64,000 bases of DNA. Source: JAMXLO01 sp963726125 (GTDB taxonomy: Bacteria > Pseudomonadota > Alphaproteobacteria > Acetobacterales > Acetobacteraceae). Below, in pieces: positions 51,656-60,326 of the stretch (positions within the stretch are counted from its first letter, which is position 1; each line of letters opens with the position of its first letter). The stretch is taken from positions 248,001-312,000 of the forward strand of contig CAVSBG010000013.1 in assembly GCA_963726125.1 (NCBI GenBank). Direction: 5' to 3'. The translations under genes and the position numbers were made by a program. The notes beneath the pieces are model-generated. The model was not told where the DNA came from. It worked only from the letters and a program-made list of their open reading frames with translations, and searched no databases.

Positions 51656-52609
51656 ATGGACCTGCGGCATATCCGCACTTTCGTGACCGTGGCCGAGCTT
51701 GGGACTGTCTCCAAGGCAGCCCTGCGCTTGCGGATTGCCCAACCCGCTTTGTCACGTCAGCTTATCGATCTCGAGCAGGAACTCGGGTTGCAGCTTTTCG
51801 ATCGCGTGGGGCGCCGGCTTCTTTTGACCGGCGAAGGCGAGCAATTGCTGTCCGGCTGCCGTATCCTTCTCAAGACCGCCAGCGCCGTAACAGAACAGGC
51901 CCAGTTGCTTCGTCATGGCGACACGGGAGTCCTACGGATCGCCGGCTCGCCCCAACACATCGAAGCCGTGCTGTCGCAGTTCCTCCACCGTTACGCGGAG
52001 CGCTACCCGAAGGTCGAGGTAAAGATCAGCGAGGGAACCGGGATCGAGATATTGACGTTGCTCGAACGCGGAGAAATCCACCTCGGCCAGAACTTACTGC
52101 ACGCCGTCAAGCTGGACGAACGCCACTACGGCAGCCTTCCGCTCGGATCGGTGGAGCTGCTCGCAGTTTGCCGTCCTTCCATGCGCCTGGGTCACCGTCG
52201 CACTATCGAGGTCGCCCGTCTCGACGGCCTTCCGTTGCTGCTGATGGATCGTGGGTTCGGATTTCGCCGCGCCTTTGATGCGGCCAGCCGAATGGCAGGA
52301 CTGCAGCCGACAATCATGTTCGAAAGTCGAAACCCGCATACCTTGCTGGCACTTGCTGAGGCCGGGCACGGCGTGGCGATCGTTCCCTCGCAGCTCCAGT
52401 GTCACCGATATGAATTGAGGATCTTAGGTCTCACCTACAGAGGCCGCGCCTTGCGAGAGCCTTTGACGATTTCCTGGGACAAGAGACGTCCTTTGCCGCG
52501 CTTTGCGACGGACTATTGCGGAATGCTCGCCGCTTACATGCGCGAAATTTTTCCGATAAGCCGGCCAACCGCCCAAAGGTTCCGACCCTCCGGCGTAAGT
52601 CACGAGTGA
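51656..52609 (+). CDS. LysR-family transcriptional regulator
   Basis: This 317-residue regulator has the N-terminal winged helix (MDLRHIRTFVTVAELGTVSK, ALRLRIAQPALSRQLIDLEQ, LGLQLFDRVGRRLLLTGEGE) and a periplasmic-binding-like effector domain (GVLRIAGSPQHIEAVLSQFL). ATG 51656 fits the family start. It is divergent from the ModA-like gene across a 157-bp spacer, the classic layout for LysR control of its neighbour. Confidence 0.9.
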   Translation: MDLRHIRTFVTVAELGTVSKAALRLRIAQPALSRQLIDLEQELGLQLFDRVGRRLLLTGEGEQLLSGCRILLKTASAVTEQAQLLRHGDTGVLRIAGSPQHIEAVLSQFLHRYAERYPKVEVKISEGTGIEILTLLERGEIHLGQNLLHAVKLDERHYGSLPLGSVELLAVCRPSMRLGHRRTIEVARLDGLPLLLMDRGFGFRRAFDAASRMAGLQPTIMFESRNPHTLLALAEAGHGVAIVPSQLQCHRYELRILGLTYRGRALREPLTISWDKRRPLPRFATDYCGMLAAYMREIFPISRPTAQRFRPSGVSHE

Positions 52610-52919
52610 GAGCGGATGATTAGGCAGAATGCTCGACCGTTTGTCGGCAGGGTCGCCGCTCAGGACAAGTCGGACACCGAATGCCCCATGAGGTATCGAG
52701 GGCACGCTCAAGAACGGCGCAAAGCATGCACGGGCGCGCCGTGTCCGACTGCTGCCGGGGGGAGCAGGGCTGCTCCGCCGAACGACGGCCAAGGGCACTC
52801 ACCGGTCCCGTTCAACGAATGGCCGTTCCGGGATTCCCCGCTGAACGGTCGGGCGGCGCAGAAGAGTTGCAAGCGGCCGTTGCGCTAACATTCAGAGACA
52901 GGCTGCCTTTGAGCTGGCC
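52610..52919. other. Intergenic region downstream of lysR
   Basis: This 310-bp convergent spacer lies between the LysR gene and the DsbA-like gene. I see no coding signal. It includes a short CACGG/CCGTG inverted repeat near 52728-52742 and nothing else I can name. Confidence 0.45.
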
Positions 52920-53642
52920 CTACCTCGCCTTCCGCGCCGCCGCGACAGCCTCCCGCAACTCCGGCAGATCGACAGCCCCCGGTATGAGGACATCTCCGAC
53001 CAGCATTGCCGGTGTGCCATGGACGCCGATCGCCTGAGCCAAATTCAGATTCTCCTCGATCTGCGTCTGAATCGCCGGGTCATCCATGTCGCGCGCCAGC
53101 CGCGGCCAATCCAGGCCGAGGCCCTCGGCGGCCTCCTTGATCATCGCCTTGGTGGTCTGCGGCGGCGCCCCCATGATCGCGTCGCGCAATTGTTCGTAGC
53201 CGCCCTGCCTTTGCGCCGCGAGCAACGCCTTCGAGCCCAGCACACTCGGTGGCCCCAATATCGGCAGATCCTTGTAGACCAGCCGCACGCCGTGATCCTG
53301 CGCCAGAAGCTTCGCCATGACGGGTTCCAGCTTGCGGCAGTACGGACAGCGCGTGTCGAAGAACTCGACAATCGTGACGTCTCCCTGCGGGTTGCCGGTC
53401 ACCGCGCCGCCGTCCTCGAGCTTGGTGCGGGAGGCGGCAAGCTGCGCCTTCTGCTGGTCGCCCTCGTCGGCCTTCAGCGCATTCATGGCGTCGCGCAGGA
53501 TCGACGGGTCGCGCATCAATGCCTCCCGCACGATCCCAACGATTTCCGCCCGCTGCGTGGGCGTGAACTGATCGGCGTGCGCCGCGCCGCCCATCAGGCC
53601 GGCGAGCAGGCAAGCCATCGCAAAGCACATGTTTCTGAGCAT
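52920..53642 (-). CDS. DsbA-family thiol-disulfide oxidoreductase
   Basis: This 240-residue periplasmic protein has a signal peptide (LRNMCFAMACLLAGLMGGAA up to about residue 23), an N-terminal helix domain (RAEIVGIVREALMRDPSILR), then a thioredoxin fold. The active site is CPYC in FFDTRCPYCRKLEP and the cis-Pro loop is GVHGTPAMLVGD. It resembles the Com1/DSBA-like group that handles disulfides of envelope proteins. ATG 53642 is chosen so that the signal peptide starts correctly. It is divergent from the GGT-like lipoprotein gene. Confidence 0.9.
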   Translation of the reverse strand: MLRNMCFAMACLLAGLMGGAAHADQFTPTQRAEIVGIVREALMRDPSILRDAMNALKADEGDQQKAQLAASRTKLEDGGAVTGNPQGDVTIVEFFDTRCPYCRKLEPVMAKLLAQDHGVRLVYKDLPILGPPSVLGSKALLAAQRQGGYEQLRDAIMGAPPQTTKAMIKEAAEGLGLDWPRLARDMDDPAIQTQIEENLNLAQAIGVHGTPAMLVGDVLIPGAVDLPELREAVAAARKAR

Positions 53643-53803
53643 AGGGCCAGCCTCTTGCGTCATCCGTGACACAATGTCGAGTTACAGCACGGCATGTGCG
53701 TCCCGGATCAAAGCGCCCTTTCAACCGGCGGCCGGTTGCCGCTCCGGCGGAACGCGTTTATGGCACGGGCCGGCCAGACGCAGGGACGAGGGACTCCAGC
53801 ACA

Positions 53804-55264
53804 GTGAGCAGCAGCAAGGCGGGCGGATTATCGTGGCTGCGCGCCGGCGCGCTGCTGATGCTCTCAGGGACCGTCGCGGGATGCGGCGCGATCAGCAGCG
53901 TGAACAACACCCTGTTCGGCGGCAGCAACGCGCCGGCGCGCGGCCAGGTCGGTTACGTGACAGGCTTCCTGGGTGGCGCTGTGGCAGACGAACCCCGTGC
54001 CGCCATCGTCGCGCGCGATGTCTTGTCCGCTGGTGGCAACGCAGCGGATGCGGCGGTGGCCCTGGCCTTCGCTCTGAGCGTCACGCTGCCCTCGCGCGCA
54101 GGTTTGGGTGGGGGCGGCGCCTGTCTCGCCTATTCCGCCAGGGACAAGTCGGTCAGCGAGGGCACCCCCGAGGGCGTGATGTTCACCCCGGTCGCGCCCC
54201 CCGGTGGCGGAGCCGGCGCCGATCGGCCCGCCGCCGTGCCGATGCTGCCGCGCGGCCTCTATTTGCTCCACGCCCGCTATGGCCGCCTGCCGTTCGAGAG
54301 CCTTGTGGTACCCGCGGAACAGTTGGCCCGCTTCGGCACGCCGGCCACGCGCGCCCTGGTGCGGGACCTGACCCTGGTCGCGGGTCCGCTGTTGGCCGAC
54401 CCCAACGCCCGCGCGGTGTTCGCGCCGAACGGCACGCCGCTCGCCGAGGGGCAGACGCTGTCGCAGCCGGATCTCGCCTCGACGCTGACGCAGATCCGTA
54501 CTCAGGGGGTGGGCGACCTCTACACCGGCGTCCTGGCGCGCCGGATTGAGCAGGCGGCTCCGGCCGCAGGCGCCGGCCAGATCACCGTGACCGACCTGCG
54601 CGGTGCCCTGCCAAGCTTCGCACAGGCGATCGTCCTGCCGTACCGCAACGACAAGGTGGCGTTCCTGCCACCCCCTGCCGACGGCGGCCTGGCCGCAGCC
54701 GCCGCATTTTCCGTGCTGCAAAGCGACCCCTCGGCGCTGGGCGCCGCGGCGGCTCGCGCGTTGGCGGTGGCAGCGCGCTGGCGGGCCGGAGGCGTGGATG
54801 GCCAGACCGTGCTCGCCACGCCCGACCTGCCCGGGGCGGCGCTGCCCCCCCTCCCCGCTTCCACCAGCTTCGTGACGCTCGACAAGGACGGCAACGCCGT
54901 GGCCTGTGCGCTCAGCATGGACAACCTGTTCGGCACCGGCCGCGTGCTGCCAGGCCTGGGCATCCTGCTCGCCGCATCGCCGGCGGCTGTGCCACCACCG
55001 CTTTACGCCGCGGCGATCACCTGGAACGACCACGTCCACGCGTTCCGCGCGGCGGTCGGTGGGTCGGGCCAGGCCGGTGCGCCAATGGCCGTCGCCGTCG
55101 GGACACTGAACGCTCTGCGCACCGATCGACCGATGGCATCGGAGGTCCCCGATCCCGGTCGCGCCAATGTCATCGAATGCAGCCGCTACATGCCGTCCGA
55201 GTCCGCAAGCTGCGCTTGGGCCACCGACCCACGCGATCCCGGCCTCGCCGTCGGCGGCAGCTAG
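53804..55264 (+). CDS. Gamma-glutamyltransferase-like lipoprotein
   Basis: This is a 486-residue protein with a lipoprotein signal (LRAGALLMLSGTVAGC, lipobox VAGC). The GGT fold begins at AAIVARDVLSAGGNAADAAVALAFALSVTLPS, seen as SAGGNAADAAVALAFALSV and GLGGGGACLAYSARDK. The small-subunit start, normally a nucleophilic Thr in TTHxSVVDxxGNAV, reads STSFVTLDKDGNAVACALSM, so the position appears to hold Ser instead of Thr. Catalytic self-processing is doubtful. The start is GTG 53804, with GAGGGA somewhat far upstream. A small secreted protein gene follows 33 bp downstream. Confidence 0.82.
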   Translation: MSSSKAGGLSWLRAGALLMLSGTVAGCGAISSVNNTLFGGSNAPARGQVGYVTGFLGGAVADEPRAAIVARDVLSAGGNAADAAVALAFALSVTLPSRAGLGGGGACLAYSARDKSVSEGTPEGVMFTPVAPPGGGAGADRPAAVPMLPRGLYLLHARYGRLPFESLVVPAEQLARFGTPATRALVRDLTLVAGPLLADPNARAVFAPNGTPLAEGQTLSQPDLASTLTQIRTQGVGDLYTGVLARRIEQAAPAAGAGQITVTDLRGALPSFAQAIVLPYRNDKVAFLPPPADGGLAAAAAFSVLQSDPSALGAAAARALAVAARWRAGGVDGQTVLATPDLPGAALPPLPASTSFVTLDKDGNAVACALSMDNLFGTGRVLPGLGILLAASPAAVPPPLYAAAITWNDHVHAFRAAVGGSGQAGAPMAVAVGTLNALRTDRPMASEVPDPGRANVIECSRYMPSESASCAWATDPRDPGLAVGGS

Positions 55265-55297
55265 CTAGTTTTCATCCGACGAGAAGGAACGAACTGA

Positions 55298-55636
55298 ATG
55301 ACCCGGTCTACGCGCGCACGGTGGTTTGGCATGACGATCGTACTGGCGACCTTGGGCGTCACGCCCCTCTGGGCGCAGTCCCAGCCCGCAGCACCCCCCG
55401 CGCCAACCAGTGTCGGCCCCGGTCGCATCATCTGCCACAGCGCGAGCGCCTGCGAGTTGGGCATCGGCACGCCGGCCAGCCTCAAATACAAGATCGATTT
55501 TTCGGCACTCCCCGCGGCCGACAAGGATCGGCTGACCAAGCAATGCACCGCCAAAGGAACGCCCTGCGTCGCGACGGTGACCGGCACCGAGACGAAGACC
55601 GGCGTCAAGGCGGCCAGCATCAAGTTCTACAACTGA
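55298..55636 (+). CDS. Small secreted protein of unknown function
   Basis: This 112-residue protein has a signal peptide (MTRSTRARWFGMTIVLATLG then VTPLWAQ) and a mature part with four cysteines (IICHSASACELGIG, LTKQCTAKGTPCVATVTGTE). It is not recognised. The four cysteines suggest two disulfides, which the nearby DsbA-like protein could form. It lies 33 bp downstream of the GGT-like gene on the same strand. Confidence 0.7.
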   Translation: MTRSTRARWFGMTIVLATLGVTPLWAQSQPAAPPAPTSVGPGRIICHSASACELGIGTPASLKYKIDFSALPAADKDRLTKQCTAKGTPCVATVTGTETKTGVKAASIKFYN

Positions 55637-55699
55637 GGTTTGCTCCGGGCGCCCCGCGGTTGTCGCGACGGTGTCCGCAGCTTCCTCCCGGATAGGGCG

Positions 55700-55724
55700 G
55701 TCTCATCTCATGAGATCATGAGAC
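55700..55724. promoter_or_regulatory. Nested palindrome upstream of TauE-like gene
   Basis: GTCTCAT (55700-55706) and ATGAGAC (55718-55724) enclose a further CTCATGAG palindrome. It lies 64 bp after the small secreted-protein gene and 64 bp before the TauE/SafE gene. It could be an operator or a terminator; no proof either way. Confidence 0.45.
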
Positions 55725-55788
55725 GAAACAGGAGATCGGGCCGCCTCTCCAAACCCGCTGTTCCCAAACCGGCGCCTGACCGGCTAGC

Positions 55789-56595
55789 GTGGGTTGCACG
55801 CCGGAGGGTTACCAGCTGTTCCGCGACAACCTGCTGATCTCCCTTTCCGGCTTTCTGGTCGGCCTGCTGGTTGGTCAGACCGGCACTGGTGGCGGCTCGC
55901 TGATGACGCCGCTGCTCGTGCTGCTGTTCGGCATCCACCCGGCCACCGCCGTCGGCACCGACCTGCTGTATGCCTCGGCCACCAAGTCCGTTGGCACGCT
56001 CGTGCACGGCATGAACCATACCGTGAACTGGCGCATCGTCGGCCGCCTTGCCGCCGGCAGCGTACCGGCCACCGCCGCAACCCTGCTGCTGCTGTCCCAG
56101 TTCGACCTCAACACCGGACGCGCCGGAGCGGCCATCTCCGCGATCCTCGGCGTGATGCTGCTGCTCACCGCCCTATCGCTGGTATTCCGCCGCCGATTCG
56201 TCGCCGCGGTCGGCCCGATCATGGAGCGCCTAACCCCGCGCCAGGTCACCGCGTACACGATCGTGGTCGGCGTTCTCCTGGGCGTCCTGGTGACCATCAG
56301 CTCCGTCGGCGCCGGCGCGCTCGGCGTCACCGCCCTGTTGCTGCTCTACCCCCGCCTGCCGATGGCCACCATCGTCGGGTCCGACATCGCCCACGCCGTG
56401 CCGCTCACGTTGTTGGCTGGCATCGGCCACTGGTGGATGGGGTCAACTAACTGGCTGCTGCTCGCCTGGCTGCTGGCCGGCTCAGTCCCCGGCATCGTCA
56501 TCGGCAGCTATCTCGCCGTCCGTATCCCTGATGCCGTGCTGCGGCCGATCCTCGCTGCCACGCTCGCCGTCGTCGCGGCGAAGTTGCTGTTCTGA
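55789..56595 (+). CDS. TauE/SafE-family sulfite/sulfonate exporter
   Basis: This 268-residue inner-membrane protein has about eight hydrophobic segments and the family signs GFLVGLLVGQTGTGGGSLM, FGIHPATAVGTDLLYASATK and the second-half repeat ISSVGAGALGVTALLLLYP. It probably exports a small organosulfur anion. The start at GTG 55789 is tentative. The stop overlaps the next gene's ATG by one base (TGATG), so the aminotransferase is translationally coupled. Confidence 0.87.
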   Translation: MGCTPEGYQLFRDNLLISLSGFLVGLLVGQTGTGGGSLMTPLLVLLFGIHPATAVGTDLLYASATKSVGTLVHGMNHTVNWRIVGRLAAGSVPATAATLLLLSQFDLNTGRAGAAISAILGVMLLLTALSLVFRRRFVAAVGPIMERLTPRQVTAYTIVVGVLLGVLVTISSVGAGALGVTALLLLYPRLPMATIVGSDIAHAVPLTLLAGIGHWWMGSTNWLLLAWLLAGSVPGIVIGSYLAVRIPDAVLRPILAATLAVVAAKLLF

Positions 56596-57752
56596 TGCTG
56601 AAGATCGGCCAAGGCGCCAACGCGCCGCCCTTTATCGTGATGGACGTGATCGCCGCGGCCAACGCCCGCCAGGCCGCGCTGCCACCCGGCGCCCCACCGG
56701 TCATCCGCATGGAGGTCGGCCAGCCCGGCACCGGCGCGCCGGCCGGTGCAGTCGCCGCTGCCATGACCGCGCTCCGCTCCGGCGACCCGCTCGGCTACAC
56801 CGAGGCGTTCGGTCGTCGATCGCTGCGTGAGCGCATCGTTGGCCACTATCGGGACTGGTACGGGTTGGATGTTCCGCTTGCGCGCGTAGCGGTCACCGTT
56901 GGCGCGTCCGGTGGCTTTCCGCTGGCGTTTCTAGCGGCATTCGATCCGGGTGATCGCATCGCGCTGACCGCACCGTTTTACCCGCCCTATGTGAACATTC
57001 TCACCGCGCTCGGCATGCACCCGGTGATCCTGGAGGCCGGCCCCGACACCCGCTTCCAGCCGAGCGTCGCCATGCTGGAGAAACTCGACCCGCCACCGGA
57101 TGGCTTGATCGTCGCCAGCCCATGCAATCCCGCCGGCACCATGCTGCATCCCGATGAACTGGCCGCGCTGGCCGCGTGGTGCGACGGCGCCGGAGTCAGG
57201 CTGATCAGCGACGAGATCTACCATGGCCTGAACTACGACAGCCCGATCACCACCGCCGCCTCGCTCAGCCCGCACGCCGTGGTGGTGAACAGCTTCTCCA
57301 AGTATTTCTCCATGACCGGCTGGCGCGTCGGCTGGCTGATATTGCCCGAGGACCTGGTCCGCCCGGTTGAACGCCTGGCGCAGAACCTGTTCATCAGCGC
57401 GCCGTACATCTCCCAGGTCGTGGCCGAGGCGTCGTTCGATTGCCACGACGAGTTGCAGGCGAACATCGCGGGTTACCGCCGATCGCGCGATCATCTGCTG
57501 CAGGCGTTGCCCGAAGCAGGCTTCACCCGCCTGTCCCCGGCCGAGGGCGCATTCTACCTGTTCGCCGACATCACCGAGCGATCGAATGACAGCACCGCAT
57601 TCTGCGCCCGCATGCTGGCCGAAGTGGGGATCGCAGTGACTCCCGGTGTCGATTTCGACCATGCGCGAGGCAACCGGTTCCTGCGGTTTTCCTACTGTGG
57701 GCCCGAGGAAGACATGCGGGAAGCGGCGGCGCGGCTGAAGGGATGGCGGTAG
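56595..57752 (+). CDS. Class I/II pyridoxal-phosphate aminotransferase
   Basis: This is a 385-residue fold-type I enzyme with the PLP contacts ASGGFPLAFLAAF, ASPCNPAGTMLHPDE and DEIYHGLNYD. The Schiff-base lysine lies in VVNSFSKYFSMTGWRVGWL, and the substrate arginine near the end in GNRFLRFSYCGPEEDM. The amino donor is unknown. It is coupled to the TauE-like gene, which hints at a sulfur amino acid link, but this is inference only. Confidence 0.9.
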   Translation: MLKIGQGANAPPFIVMDVIAAANARQAALPPGAPPVIRMEVGQPGTGAPAGAVAAAMTALRSGDPLGYTEAFGRRSLRERIVGHYRDWYGLDVPLARVAVTVGASGGFPLAFLAAFDPGDRIALTAPFYPPYVNILTALGMHPVILEAGPDTRFQPSVAMLEKLDPPPDGLIVASPCNPAGTMLHPDELAALAAWCDGAGVRLISDEIYHGLNYDSPITTAASLSPHAVVVNSFSKYFSMTGWRVGWLILPEDLVRPVERLAQNLFISAPYISQVVAEASFDCHDELQANIAGYRRSRDHLLQALPEAGFTRLSPAEGAFYLFADITERSNDSTAFCARMLAEVGIAVTPGVDFDHARGNRFLRFSYCGPEEDMREAAARLKGWR

Positions 57753-58206
57753 GGCTGGTCGTAGAGTGCAGTTCATCCCGCGGCCATTGGCTGGTCAGCC
57801 AGTGGGAACTTCATCCGCTAGACCGAGCGTCTTGACCACGATTTGTTTAATAGCAACCGCCCTTGCTGTTGACGTACCGCACGCAATGATCCAACCCCGT
57901 CATGACCGGGCTTGACCCGGTCATCCTCATCGGATGGTTGCTGATCGGGATTGCATCGTTCGCAATTGGTTGCGGGTAGCCGATGGCCGGGTCAACCCCG
58001 GCCAGGACGGGCGTCGAGAGTCGATATTTTCGGCGCCCGGTATAAGTCGTTGATATCCCGCGGCTTTGTGTCAAGAACCCGCAACAGCCGCAGTCGGTCG
58101 CGACATGCTGGCCCCAGTGAGCGCATCGTCCGTCCAGCAGGCCCCATCCTGCACGCGCCAAAAATACACCTTGCTCTTTTCCTAACCGCAAGTTATTTAT
58201 ACTGAC
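57753..58206. repeat. 454-bp intergenic region with two GGCCGG/ACCGGG palindromes
   Basis: ATGACCGGG - 5 bases - CCCGGTCAT (57902-57924, perfect 9-bp arms) and TGGCCGGG...CCCGGCCA (57984-58004) lie 60 bp apart. Both belong to the dispersed palindrome family. No gene is seen in the rest. An AT-rich patch (AGTTATTTATACTGAC) just before the next gene may be its promoter. Confidence 0.6.
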
Positions 58207-59007
58207 ATGGAACGCGACCTACCCGGTCCAGCCTCGCCTCCCGATCCGCCACAGGATCAACCCGGCAAAACCATGCCCGTGCCCGAGTACATTGCCGCCT
58301 TCCTCTACGTCGTCGACATCCTGCTCGGCTACGGCCGCCATCTCCTCGCCACCGTTCACCGCCGTGCCGCCGCCCCCACATTCCCCACCATCGCGGCCGC
58401 CTTCGGCACTGCCAACCTTTCCACCATCCTCGCCCACCTCAACCGAGGCATTCTGCGTGCCACCGCGCTGCAGCAAGTGTTGCTCGCGCGCGCCGCAACC
58501 GGCCGAGACATCGAAATGGTGATCCGCCGCTCCCGCACCGATGAGGAACCACCGCCCGCGCCAGCGGACGCGCAACCCGAGCAGCCAGCGGACCAACCAG
58601 CCAGGCCCAAAGCTGCGCCACGCAAGTTGCTGCCCCCTGGCTGGGACGATCCCGAACTCTTCATGCCCACACAGGAGGAACTCGAGCGTCAGGTGCGCCG
58701 CCGTTCGTTCGGCCGCACCATCGCCGACATCTGCCACGATCTCGCCGTCGTCCCCGGCTTCTGCACCCCCGCCTTCTGGAACGGGCTGTTCGAGCTCATG
58801 CATTACTTCGGCGGCAAGGTCGAAACCGTGATGCGAGAGAAGACCCGCCGCGAGCAGTCGTTCATTCGGGAGCAGGGCAAAAAGCTCGACAGCTCCTGGG
58901 ACTGGTTGCGACTGAAACCAGACGCCATCCGCGAAATCCTCGGCTTCTTTATCGGCGAACCACCGGTCGATCCATTCGCCGCGCCACTCGCCACCGGCCC
59001 ACCCTGA
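58207..59007 (+). CDS. Uncharacterised two-part protein
   Basis: This 266-residue protein is not recognised. After a Pro-rich start it has a helical segment (VPEYIAAFLYVVDILLGYGR), then a conserved-looking domain with HRRAAAPTFPTIAAAFGTAN and ILRATALQQVLLARAATGRD. An Ala/Pro linker of about 40 residues follows, then a helical C-terminal part (RTIADICHDLAVVPGFCTPA, FWNGLFELMHYFGGKVETVM). No catalytic motif is visible. ATG 58273 is an alternative start. It stands alone between a repeat-rich spacer and a divergently unrelated hydrolase gene. Confidence 0.6.
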   Translation: MERDLPGPASPPDPPQDQPGKTMPVPEYIAAFLYVVDILLGYGRHLLATVHRRAAAPTFPTIAAAFGTANLSTILAHLNRGILRATALQQVLLARAATGRDIEMVIRRSRTDEEPPPAPADAQPEQPADQPARPKAAPRKLLPPGWDDPELFMPTQEELERQVRRRSFGRTIADICHDLAVVPGFCTPAFWNGLFELMHYFGGKVETVMREKTRREQSFIREQGKKLDSSWDWLRLKPDAIREILGFFIGEPPVDPFAAPLATGPP

Positions 59008-59213
59008 CCCAATCACAGAGTAATCGACCCCTGCCCCTCGGGACCGAACAACGCCGGCCCCGCGGTCCCGATTCGCCGAGGATAGATCCAGGAGCCTTGT
59101 CAGCCTACGCGGCATGGCTCGTTGGAACCCAATTGTGCCGACCTACGAACTGGCCACTGGTGCGATTTGCCCCGCTGCACTAGCTATCGAACTGTCAATC
59201 GGAATGCCGGGAC

Positions 59214-60317
59214 ATGCGATCTGTTTGCTTCGGACGACATGGCTTCAGTCAATTTCTCGCTAATGTCGCCATCTGTGTCGGCATCGCGTATTGCGGCCTA
59301 GCCTGCCACGGAAACGCGCTGGCCGAAAGCATCTTGCCAACCACTCGATATCCTGTCGGAATGACTCAGTTGGAGTTTGTCGACCCAGCCGACGGCGGTA
59401 GGCCCCTCAACATCATGCTGATCTATCCGGCCGCTCCGGCCACCGGCGCCGTTCCTTACAAGATCTTCCTCGCCACCAACCTCCACTTATACAACGACGC
59501 TCCCGTCGCGTCGGACGGCTTGAAGCATCCGCTCGTCATGTTCTCGCATGGGGCGGGCGGCAACGGCTCGGTTTATGCATGGTTCGGCGAATACCTGGCC
59601 TCGCACGGCTACATCGTCGCAATGGTCTATCACTTTCGAGCCAACACGTATGATTCGAGCGCACTCTACGTACGTAACAAAATCTGGCAGCGGCCTCGCG
59701 ATATCAGCCTCGACATCTCCCATCTCCTTCAGGACAAGGTCTGGGGACCGCACATCGAACCAAATCAGATTGGCGTAGCCGGGCATTCGCAGGGCGGATT
59801 TACCTCAATCTGGCTCGGCGGCGCCAAGGTCAATCCCGATCTGTTTGTGCAATATCAGCGCGGATGGAAGAACAACCTGATGGTGCCGGCGTATCTCCGG
59901 GAGCAGATGAGCCTTGATCCGGAACCGGCCCGCGACGTTCGCGACGATCGAATCCGGGCAGCATTCGCGATGGCGCCAGGGGATATCCAGGGGTTCGGCA
60001 TGGATGCGGCCGGGCTGCGACAGGCGACGATCCCCACCTATCTCATCGTTGGAGCTGGCGACACCACGACACCACCCAAGGACAACGCCGAGTTCGCCGC
60101 GAAATATATCCCGCACGCCCAGATCGACGTGCTGCCCGGCAAGGTCAACCACGAGATCTTTGACAACGAATGCGATCAGCTTGGACGGGACAACTATCCC
60201 GAAGCCTGCGTCGATGCGCCGGGCGTCGATCGCGCCAGGCTGCATGAGTATATCGGAAAAACCGCGTTGAAGTTCTTCGATACCAACCTGAATGTACGGC
60301 GACAGAACTCGAAATGA
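59214..60317 (+). CDS. Secreted alpha/beta hydrolase (dienelactone/PAF-acetylhydrolase-like)
   Basis: This 367-residue protein has an N-terminal signal (FLANVAICVGIAYCGLACHG) and an alpha/beta hydrolase fold with HPLVMFSHGAGGNGSVYAWF, the nucleophile serine in GVAGHSQGGFTS, the acid region IVGAGDTTTPPKDNAE and a histidine in GKVNHEIFDNECDQ. It likely hydrolyses esters in the periplasm. The end is 10 bp from the convergent ABC ATPase gene. Confidence 0.83.
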   Translation: MRSVCFGRHGFSQFLANVAICVGIAYCGLACHGNALAESILPTTRYPVGMTQLEFVDPADGGRPLNIMLIYPAAPATGAVPYKIFLATNLHLYNDAPVASDGLKHPLVMFSHGAGGNGSVYAWFGEYLASHGYIVAMVYHFRANTYDSSALYVRNKIWQRPRDISLDISHLLQDKVWGPHIEPNQIGVAGHSQGGFTSIWLGGAKVNPDLFVQYQRGWKNNLMVPAYLREQMSLDPEPARDVRDDRIRAAFAMAPGDIQGFGMDAAGLRQATIPTYLIVGAGDTTTPPKDNAEFAAKYIPHAQIDVLPGKVNHEIFDNECDQLGRDNYPEACVDAPGVDRARLHEYIGKTALKFFDTNLNVRRQNSK

Positions 60318-60326
60318 ACTCCTGAC

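Noticed and set aside
53864..55039. Long minus-strand open frame opposite the GGT-like gene
   Set aside because: Antisense shadow of a GC-rich gene with Arg/Gly/His-rich low-complexity translation and no family match.
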